Shown here: one piece after another, positions 56,997 to 64,000 of the stretch
Layout: the number at the start of each line of letters is the position of its first letter
Position numbering within the stretch: the first letter of the stretch is position 1
DNA from: Eustoma russellianum
Taxonomy: Eukaryota; Streptophyta; Magnoliopsida; Gentianales; Gentianaceae
Direction: 5' to 3'
DNA: 64,000 nucleotides
NCBI GenBank assembly: GCA_036186865.1
Contig: AP025067.1
Coordinates: 22,962,980-23,026,979 of the forward strand
Translations under genes and position numbers: made by a program
The notes under the pieces: model-generated
What the model was told of the DNA's origin: nothing
Databases searched by the model: none
The model's input: only the letters and a program-made list of their open reading frames with translations

Positions 56997-57033
56997 CTAT
57001 CTCGTGCCTAGCTCTAGATCTTCAAAAGATCTG
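56952..57033 (-). repeat. 41-bp tandem duplication across the LPP stop codon
   Basis: 56952-56992 and 56993-57033 differ at three positions. The upstream copy (in gene direction) encodes the last residues and the stop; the other lies in the 3' untranslated region. Confidence 0.93.
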
Positions 57034-58637
57034 TTCTGTTCTCTAGATGCAGGGTAAAATAGATTTTCTTTAGGCATGGATTGCTGACTGCCAAATTGCG
57101 CCTCCTGAACTTGCTCGTTAACTCCTCCGATAGGACGGTCTGGTTGTGAATTTGTATCCTCCATTACTCGAAGCCAAGCATAAGTACCCCATCCTGTAAT
57201 GGTTTGTTTAAGAAAGTGAAACCAACTTCAGACAATATGAACACAAAGCAAAGCTCCATTTAAGGAAAGACAATATGCAGCTACTTAATTCTTAAGCTTT
57301 TACTGAAACATACAAGAACGTGGTGGTTTTCTGAACTTCTGAAGTGGTTACAATACAACAACATTACCACATTGCCTGAGAGGCTCCCGCCTATGGCGGG
57401 GCAGAGGGTCGGATGTACACAACCATACTCATGTATTAGAAACATTTCCCGCTGACCCATAATGATACGTCGAGCTATGCCGATCAACTGCTACTACACA
57501 ATATAAGAAGCTCAACCAATTTAGTAATCATTTTGCTTTATTCCATCATATTCCAAAAAGTCAAGGAAGAGTGTGTCCTTGACTCCATTGGAAATGGAAA
57601 CCTTCTAAAGTTGTTGCAATAAGTTCTGAAAATTCTTAAGCTCCAACCAAAGCAAACTGGTTTTCTGTAAATATTAAAGAGAAACGAGCATAGAATTCAT
57701 ACCTTCGACATGATATGGAGGTGGGAAAAACTGAAGATAGCAAAAAGCTGCAACTACGAGGCCTGTAAAGAATAAGCATAAAGGTAACAAGGGGAGGAAG
57801 AATTTACCATTATGCTTGGTTTGAGGTAATTGTAATGATGTAGTGATCAAAAAATATCACAAACCAACCTATTAGGCCCCCAGTAAAGACATCTTGCCAA
57901 TGATGCCAATAATCATCTACACGGGATACGGCCACAAGGGATGCAGCAAGGAGAGGAAGAAACACAAGACAAAGCTTTGCAACATGGCCTTTTCGATCGA
58001 AGGCCTTAATTTTCCCTGCCAGATAAAATGACAGAAAGCCAAGACCAGCAAACGACCCTGCAAAGTGTACACTTCAAATGTGACATTCGCCATCTAAGTC
58101 ACATGAAATGAAAGCGAAAAAGAAAAGCATGGTCTCTTTCACAAAGCCAAGATAACTCGCACACTTCTTAAGAATCTTCTCCAAAATAATTCATCATATG
58201 GCCCTAAAAATCCCCACTATCCTAGCCCACGGAACATTGTGGAGGATCCCAGCGGCCTACTAGGTTGAGTGAAGATTACGCAGTGAACCACAACGTGTTC
58301 CTCCGCAAACCAGAACACCCGCACTGTGCGTGTTCCTGGAATCGAACTCTTGATCTCTTGGAGCAAATCACAACCCGAATACCAACCGAGCTATGTATTG
58401 GAGGCATAATATGATTCATTTTTGGTTGCACATGTGTTGCGTTCGGTGCTTTACCAATAAATATGTAACTTTAACATTTCTTTTTTCAACAGGATAGCTT
58501 GATAATTCACAGGATCTACTTTACGTCAAAGAAACTTTAAACTTACATGAGGTGTGTCCGCTTGGGAAGCTCTTATGCCCTTCCCTAATGTCACTTTCTT
58601 TTCCGTGGCATACAACATTTCCCCACTTATCGTATTT
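56997..58637 (-). CDS. LPP: Lipid phosphate phosphatase (LPP2/LPP3-like, PAP2 superfamily), last four exons
   Basis: Four exons on minus join in frame: 58547-58637, 57869-58057, 57703-57762 and 56997-57193, all with GT donors and AG acceptors. They encode KYDKWGNVVCHG, then EGHKSFPSGHTSW (catalytic PSGH motif, split after the codon base T), FAGLGFLSFYLAGKI, AKLCLVFLPLLAASLVAVSRVDDYWHHWQDVF (the SR-x5-H-x3-D motif with its nucleophilic histidine), and GLVVAAFCYLQFFPPPYH followed by GWGTYAWLRVMED. The C terminus is polar and ends ELGTR at a TAG. Such enzymes dephosphorylate phosphatidic acid and diacylglycerol pyrophosphate from within a membrane with six helices. The exons with the first catalytic motif (KxxxxxxRP) are not in the window; Copia G lies where they would be approached. 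Confidence 0.93.
57350..57470 (-). mobile_element. SINE 3' portion in an LPP intron
   Basis: On minus the sequence reads TGGTTGTGTACATCCGACCC, then CCCGCCATAGGCGGGAGCCT and CAATGTGGTAATGTTGTTG. This is the characteristic end of a common plant SINE type. The A/B promoter boxes are not recognisable, so the copy is 5'-truncated. It lies in the intron 57194-57702. Confidence 0.75.
58180..58410 (-). mobile_element. tRNA-derived SINE in an LPP intron
   Basis: On minus a tRNA-like head carries an A box (TAGCTCGGTTGGT, about 58385-58400) and a B box (AGTTCGATTCC, about 58340-58350), the internal RNA polymerase III promoter. A tRNA-unrelated body follows to about 58180. It lies in the intron 58058-58546. 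It does not fold into an intact tRNA, so it is not a tRNA gene. Confidence 0.8.
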
Positions 58638-59342
58638 CTGTTAGAACGGTAAAAGAAAATCAGAGAGTTATAAAATCGGATATATAGCCCAAAGCACAAT
58701 ATGTAACTTTTTTTTTGTTTGCAATTAAAACACAATACGTAACTTGTTGAAAGAATTTATCAATTGCTGCCATGAAGAAATGAGAGTTTAGAAACAACGC
58801 ATAACCAGAACTTGGTTTTAGTTCGCATATGGAAGTCTCAGCAAACACTCCAGTATTCACAAATACGTAGGAAAAAGATGCTGCAATTTTAACTGGGCAG
58901 TACACATGCGAGAAAGAGAATTAGTTCATAACATTATTAAATGCTGTGCAGATTAAGACTATGACAAATAAATAGCAACAACACTCAAGCTTATTTTCCA
59001 GTATGTCGAATCGGACATATAGATCATTCATTTCTCTTACGCTTTATTTTATTTATTTATTTATTGAGTCGTAGCCTAAACCATACACTCCTTGTGTGTC
59101 TCTTAATACCTAATGCATAATAAGCATATTTAGAATACGTCTCTTTCAAAGCATCATATCATTTCAACCGTGATTCCGACGTAAGTACCTAACATTGTCA
59201 CATAAATCTTATACCCTCGCATGACATTTGCTACATGATATCCTCTACATGACATCGACTACATGAATCAATTGTCTCCACGGTGCTATATCACTGACCA
59301 TATTCTCCAGAATTATCATATAAGTCGTGTCCTTCTTTATTG
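58638..59342. other. Presumed LPP intron sequence up to Copia G
   Basis: No exon of the LPP family is visible here. The region is AT-rich, with a TTTA-rich run near 59045-59065. The next upstream exon is expected beyond Copia G. Confidence 0.5.
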
Positions 59343-59842
59343 CTTTCTTGGAAGTTTTGGAAGGTTGGTGGCACACCTTTGACAAAATTGAAGCAGCCAT
59401 ATGAATAGTAAATGACACATGTTTTATTCACTTTTCTTGCCTATAAATTGGCAAGTAATCCTTCAAAGGAAGACACACCAAAAACCATAGGAAGAAGCAA
59501 TTTGAGAGCTTCTTGAGAGAGAGAAGTGAGTGAAAGAAAACAGAGAAAGGAAAAGAGAGTTGTGAGATTATACCAATTCCGTATAAGAAAATATTGAGTG
59601 TTTCAATTCTCTTGTATTTCTCAAGTTTAAGTCTAAACTTGAGTTGTCTCTTGTATTCCCATTATTTCGAATAGTGGAAGTTGTTCTCACTGCCCGTGGT
59701 TTTTTCCTCCACAGAGAGAGGGTTTCCACGTAAATCTTGGTGTTATTTTATCTATCTTGCTGTCATACTCGAAGATTCTAGTGAGTAGTAAATTACTATT
59801 CACGGTTTTATTCCGCTTAGAACCGGGTCGTTATTCCCAACA
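59343..59842 (+). repeat. Copia G 5' LTR, first bases missing
   Basis: It matches the 3' LTR from CTTTCTTGG onward and ends in CCCAACA. The first 27 bases of the 3' LTR (TGATGGGTCCAGAC...) have no counterpart here. A TATA box (CTATAAATTG) is at 59441-59450. Confidence 0.88.
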
Positions 59843-59844
59843 AG

Positions 59845-59856
59845 TGGTATCAGAGC
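59845..59856 (+). promoter_or_regulatory. Primer binding site of Copia G
   Basis: TGGTATCAGAGC, two bases after the LTR, complementary to initiator methionine tRNA. Confidence 0.93.
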
Positions 59857-59884
59857 AGGTTATTCGGTTCTTGATTTTCTTGAT

Positions 59885-60650
59885 ATGGCAGAGATGAAAT
59901 TCAATGTGGCAAAATTCAACGGAGATGATGGTTTTCCACATGGCAGAAAAGGATGAAGGATATCTTATACAACAAGGTGTTCACAAAGTTCTTTATGGCA
60001 AAGAGAAAAAGCCAGAAGCCATGAAAGATGATGATTGGCAAGACATGGATGATAAAGCCGCAAGTGCAATCCGCTTGCACTTGTCCGACGAAGTCCTGAA
60101 CAATGTAGACGGAAACGACTCAGCTATGGAGATTTGGACAAAGCTAGAAAGCTTGTATATGTCCAAAACGATGACAAATAAATTGTATCTTAAGAAGCAG
60201 CTCTACACACTTCAAATGAGCGAAGGTACAAATTTTTGTCTCATCTGAATGATTTCAATGGTATATCCCAAATGGTAGTCTTGGTATTACTATAGAGGAC
60301 GAGGATAAGGCGATCATGCTCTTGAGTTCACTTCCACCCTCATTCAATGGTTTGACGACCACTTTACTTCATGGTAAAGAAACAATCACATTGAAAGAGG
60401 TCACATCATCTTTGTTGCTGCATATTAAGATGATGCAACCAGAGAAGCAAGGACAGGCTCTTCTTACACAAGAAAGAGGAAGGAGCCGAAATAGAAACTT
60501 CAACAGTCATGATAAATCAAAAGATTATGACAAGTCCAGAGGTCGTTCCAAATCAAGAAGCGGAGTGAAGTGCTGGAACTGTGGTAAGAATGGTCACCTA
60601 AAAGGAATTGCAGATCTTTGAAGCAAGACAAAGATCGAGGTCAAAAGCAG
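59885..60650 (+). pseudogene. Copia G gag
   Basis: Start MAEMKFNVAKFNGDDGF at 59885, typical of Tnt1-like Gag, then a frameshift. 59904-60248 carries LIQQGVHKVLYGK, RLHLSDEVLNNV, IWTKLESLYMSKTMTNKLYLKKQL. 60316-60621 carries LLSSLPPSFN, TTLLHGKETITL and a zinc knuckle CWNCGKNGHLK that loses its last cysteine through a one-base deletion in the A run near 60600. Confidence 0.88.
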
Positions 60651-60725
60651 GTGGGAGATAACACACACAGCAGCAATAGCTTCAAGCAGTGACGAAGAGA
60701 CAACATTGGTTTGTCACCAAAATGA

Positions 60726-61070
60726 ATGTTGTCATATCTAGACATAGACCTTGAATGGATCGTGGATACAGGTGCTTCGTATCATTGTGCTAGCAAGGAG
60801 TACTTCTCCACATACAAAGCTGGAGACTTTGGTGTGTTGAAGATGGGAAATAAAAGCACCTCACTGATCGAGGGAATGGGTGATATCACTGTGGAAACTT
60901 CACTTGGTTGCACATTTACATTACGAAATGTGCGACATGTTCCAGATATGAGATTCAATCTTTTATCTGCAAGTGCACTGGACAAGGAAGGTTATGAGCA
61001 TTTCTTTGGTAATGCGACATGGAAACTTACCAAAGGTTCTCTGGTGGTAGCAAAAGGGAAGCTATTGTAA
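60726..61070 (+). pseudogene. Copia G protease
   Basis: An open frame of 114 codons contains LEWIVDTGASYHCA with the catalytic DTG, then GDFGVLKMGNKSTS, CTFTLRNVRHVPDMRFNLLSASALD. The domain appears intact and would cleave the polyprotein, but it is cut off from gag and integrase by stops. Confidence 0.87.
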
Positions 61071-61071
61071 T

Positions 61072-61790
61072 TTGTACAAGACACACTTTAAGGTGTGTGA
61101 AAGTCAAATAAATGCAGTAGAAGACGGCGATTCCCCAAACGTGTGGCACAGACGTTTGGGACACATTGGGCAGAAAGGGCTGCAGTTACTGGCAAAGCAA
61201 TCCTTGATACCGTTAGACAAAGGTAAATCACTAGACCCATGTGATTACTGCTTATTTGGAAAACAACCGTGTTTCTTTTCAGAAGAACTCCAAGATAAAA
61301 GAAATAAATTGGAGTTGGTTCACTCTGACGTGTGTGGTCCCATTGAGGTAGAATCTCTAGGTGGAAACAAATACTTTGTTACTTTCATTGATGATTCTTC
61401 TAGAAAAACATGGATCTACTTGATAAGAAATAAAAGTCAAGTATTCAATGTTTTCAAAAGTTTCATGCAATGGTGGAAAGAGAGACTGGAGAAAAGTTGA
61501 AATGCCTTCGTACTGACAATGGCGGCGAGTACATATCAATAGAATTTGAAGAGTACTGCACAAAACATGGTATAACATGAGAAGACGTTCCTGGTACTCC
61601 ACAGCATAACGGAGTTGCAGAACGGATGAATAGAACCATTGTAGAAAAAGTGCGATGCATGCTCAAAATGGCTAAATGTCTAAGTCATTTTGGGGGGAGG
61701 CTGTCAATACAGCTGTCTACTTGATCAACCGATCACCTTCGGTTCCACTAAACTTTGATATTCCAGAAGAGTATGGAGTGGAAGAGAGGT
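61072..61790 (+). pseudogene. Copia G integrase
   Basis: 61072-61500 has the zinc-binding pre-integrase (WHRRLGHIGQKGLQLL, CDYCLFGKQ), then LVHSDVCGPIEVESLGGNKYF and FIDDSSRKTWIYLI. After a frameshift, 61495-61680 has CLRTDNGGEYIS and GTPQHNGVAERMNRTIVEK, with a stop at 61578. The DDE residues are all present but not in one frame. Confidence 0.87.
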
Positions 61791-63120
61791 AAGCTACGCT
61801 CACCTAAAAGTATTTGGATGTAAAGCCTTCATGCATGTTCCAAAGACCGGAGGTCAAAATTGGATGACAAAACTATTCCTTGTATCTTTGTGGGGTACGG
61901 AAATGAGGAATACGGCTTTAGGCTATGGGATCCAGAAAAGAAGAAAATCGTCAGAAGTAGAGATGTCGTGTTCCAAGAACACGAAATGTTCAACGATGCA
62001 GAAAAAATGTCTATTGCAGAAAATGTTACAGAGGTAACATTTGTTCCTTCATTGAACAATGACACAACTGGAGAAAATATAGAAGAAACTGAAAGGTGAT
62101 GATTCTAGTGGTGTTGAGCAGGGGGAGCAAACCCCTGATTCTCTTGAATTGGAAGATGTGGATCCTCAACCGAGAAGGTCTGTCAGAGAACGTGCACCTT
62201 CTACCAGGTATCCTAGTTCTCAATACATTCTTATAACAGATGATGGAGAACCAGAGAATTTTCAAGAAGTACAATCTCATAGAGATAAAGATTGTTGGAC
62301 AAAAGCCATGCAAGAAGAGATGGACTCACTGAAAAAGAATCTCACTTATGATCTAGTTCAACTTCCAAAAGGAAAGAAAGCTCTGAAAAACAAATGGGTC
62401 TTCAAGTTAAAGAAAGACGGCGATAAGTTGCTAAAGTACAAAGCTCGATTGGTGGTGAAAGGTTTTGGTCAAAAGAAAGGTATCGACTTTGATGAAATCT
62501 TCTCACCAGTTGTTAAAATGAGTTCTATTCGACTTGTACTTGGTTTGGCAGCTAGCTTGAATTTAGAGCTAGAACAACTAGATGTAAAAACAGCTTTCTT
62601 ACATGGTGATCTGGATGAGGAAATCTACATGGAACAACCAGAAGGCTTCTAATCAAAGGCAAAGAAGACATGGTTGCAAGTTGAAAAAGAGTCTGTACGG
62701 ATTGAAGCAAGCACCACGCAATGGTACAAGAAGTTTGACTCATTCATGCTGAGTCAGAAATTCAAGAGAACAGTTGCTGATCCTTGTGTATATATTCAAA
62801 GGTACCCTGATGGTAAATTTATCATTCTTCTTGTATGTTGATGACATGCTGATTGTTGGAGAAGATGGAAACATGATCCAAATCTTAAAAAAGAATTGTC
62901 AGAAACATTTGACATGAAAGATTTGGGTGTTGCAAAACGTATCTTGGGAATGGATATCATACGAGATCGAGCAACAAGAAAGCTTTGGTTATCACAGGAG
63001 GGATATATTGAACGAGTGCTTCAACGGTTCAATATGGACAAAGCTAAGCCAGTTACAACTCCACTTGCTGATCATTTCAAGCTAAGCAAGAGAGATTGTC
63101 CTTCAACGAGAAGGAAGAAG
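61791..63120 (+). pseudogene. Copia G integrase C terminus and reverse transcriptase
   Basis: 61795-62100 reads the KVFGCKAF and CIFVGYGNEEYGFRLWDPEKKK block that ends Copia integrases. 62149-62652 contains LKNKWVFKLKKDGD, YKARLVVKGFGQKKGIDFDE and LDVKTAFLHGDLDEEIYMEQP. After frameshifts near 62655 and 62850 come the catalytic LYVDDMLIVGE (about 62833) and LSQEGYIERVLQRFNM (62990). Confidence 0.88.
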
Positions 63121-63124
63121 AAGA

Positions 63125-63790
63125 ATGTCATTGATTCCATATTCTTCTGCAGTAGGAAGCTTGATGTATGCTATGGTCTGCACCAGACCAGATATTGCTC
63201 ATGCGGTAGGAGTAGTGAGCAGGTTTCTATCAAATCCAGGAAAGACGCATTGGGAAGCAGTGAAATGGATCTTTCGATATCTTAGAGGAACTTCAAAATT
63301 ATGCTTAACTTTTGGAGGTTCCGGACCAACTCTTGATGGATACACAGATTCAGATATGGCTGGAGATCTAGATGGTAGAAAATCTACTTCTGGTTATCTG
63401 TTTACATTTGCAGGGGGAGCTATATGGCAGTCGAAACTTCAAAAGTGTGTATCATTATCGACTACCGAAGCAGAGTACATTGCAGCTACAGAAGCTGGTA
63501 AGGAGATGCTTTGGATGAAACGATTTTTACAGGAGTTGGGGTTCAAACAACAACAATACATAGTATACTGCGATAGTCAAAGTGCTATTGACTTGAGCAA
63601 AAATACGATGTATCATGCGAGAACCAAACATATCGATGTGCGATATCATTGGATTCGGGATGCCACTGAGGAGAACAATTTCAAATCAAGAAGATCCACA
63701 CAGACAATAATCCTGCTGATGTATGACAAAAGTCATTACAAAGAGAAGTTTAATTGGTGCGTCAAACAAGCTGGGATGGACTCTCCATGA
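63125..63790 (+). pseudogene. Copia G RNase H
   Basis: A 221-codon frame: YSSAVGSLMYAMVCTRPDI (end of RT), GYTDSDMAGDLDGRKSTSGY, SLSTTEAEYIAATEAGKEM, VYCDSQSAIDLSKN, HARTKHIDVRYHWIRD. The D, E, D and D active-site residues are present. The last 30 residues are altered by a late frame change before the stop at 63788. Confidence 0.9.
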
Positions 63791-63810
63791 GAGTCGGAGT
63801 ATGCCTCTAG

Positions 63811-63826
63811 TCTGGAGGGGGAGATT
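63811..63826 (+). promoter_or_regulatory. Polypurine tract of Copia G
   Basis: GGAGGGGGAGA precedes the 3' LTR by two bases. Confidence 0.85.
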
Positions 63827-64000
63827 TGATGGGTCCAGACAGAGTTAGGCAGCACTTTCTTGGAAATTTTGGAAGGTTGGTGGCACACCTTTGACAAATT
63901 GGTAGCCATATGAATAGTAAATGGCACATGTTTTATTCACTTTCTTGCCTATAAATTGGCAAGTAATCCTTCAAAGGAAGACACACCAAAAAAAAGGAAG
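63827..64000 (+). repeat. Copia G 3' LTR, cut by the window end
   Basis: It starts TGATGGGTCCAGAC and then matches the 5' LTR (TTTGGAAGGTTGGTGGCACA and onward) to the last base of the window. Confidence 0.92.

Larger units (their letters stand above)
59343..64000 (+). mobile_element. Copia element G (Tnt1/Tork-like), continues past the window
   Basis: 5' LTR 59343-59842, primer site 59845, gag, protease, integrase, RT and RNase H on plus, polypurine tract at about 63811-63826, and a 3' LTR from 63827 to the window end. Frameshifts and stops break gag, integrase and RT. It lies in antisense orientation to the LPP gene. Confidence 0.92.

Noticed and set aside
58330..58405. tRNA gene
   Set aside because: A and B boxes are present but the arms do not pair as in a tRNA, and a SINE body follows.
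58660..58905. 81-codon minus frame as a missing LPP exon
   Set aside because: No LPP motif, and an acceptor for the next exon already lies at 58638-58640.

Overview
This is a retrotransposon-rich stretch of a flowering-plant nuclear genome, most likely a eudicot. Copia, chromovirus, L1 and RTE elements, plant-type SINEs and a plant-type lipid phosphate phosphatase gene with GT-AG introns point to this. No ribosomal RNA gene, functional tRNA gene, CRISPR array or bacterial-type operon is visible. Nearly everything from 1 to 56 kb is transposon sequence in various states of decay. The one host gene I can support is the 3' half of a lipid phosphate phosphatase (LPP, PAP2 superfamily) on the minus strand at 56997-58637.

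Layout. 1-249: open fragment of a pararetrovirus-type movement protein beside a (TA)n tract. About 2.2-3.2 kb: 3' part of a chromovirus-type LTR with two minisatellites, abutting the interrupted LTR of Copia element A (3.2-7.7 kb, minus). 8.9-22.1 kb: L1 element L1-A (plus) with its target-site duplication. L1-A is split by a gag-only LTR retrotransposon (10147-18559, LTRs of about 3.07 kb, duplication AGGAT). 22.5-34.0 kb: a Tekay/Del-like chromovirus C (minus) whose 3' LTR is split by a full-length L1, L1-B (24712-30811, minus, 14-bp duplication). 34.0-36.1 kb: 5'-truncated RTE LINE (minus). 36.1-38.2 kb: L1-C (plus), related to L1-B. 38.7-41.1 kb: Copia B. 42.16-42.35 kb: a foldback element. 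42.7-51.6 kb: a tandem Copia array D (LTR-internal-LTR-partial internal). 51.56-53.01 kb: a solo LTR flanked by CGGAC. 53.0-55.7 kb: Copia F. 56.3-58.6 kb: RTE-like tail, LPP gene and two intronic SINEs. 59.3-64 kb: Tnt1/Tork-like Copia G (plus), which apparently separates the LPP gene from its 5' exons outside the window.

History. Where flanking duplications exist, the order of insertion can be read directly: L1-A, then the gag-only element; chromovirus C, then L1-B; Copia D, then the solo LTR. Every pol gene carries stops, frameshifts or lost catalytic residues, so I see no autonomous element. The most interesting signals are the gag-only element with its repeated LTR palindromes, a 3' RNA motif shared by L1-B and L1-C with a compensatory base-pair change, and an AUGA ORF1/ORF2 overlap in L1-B. 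Assignments come from reading translations and repeats by eye; no database search was run.
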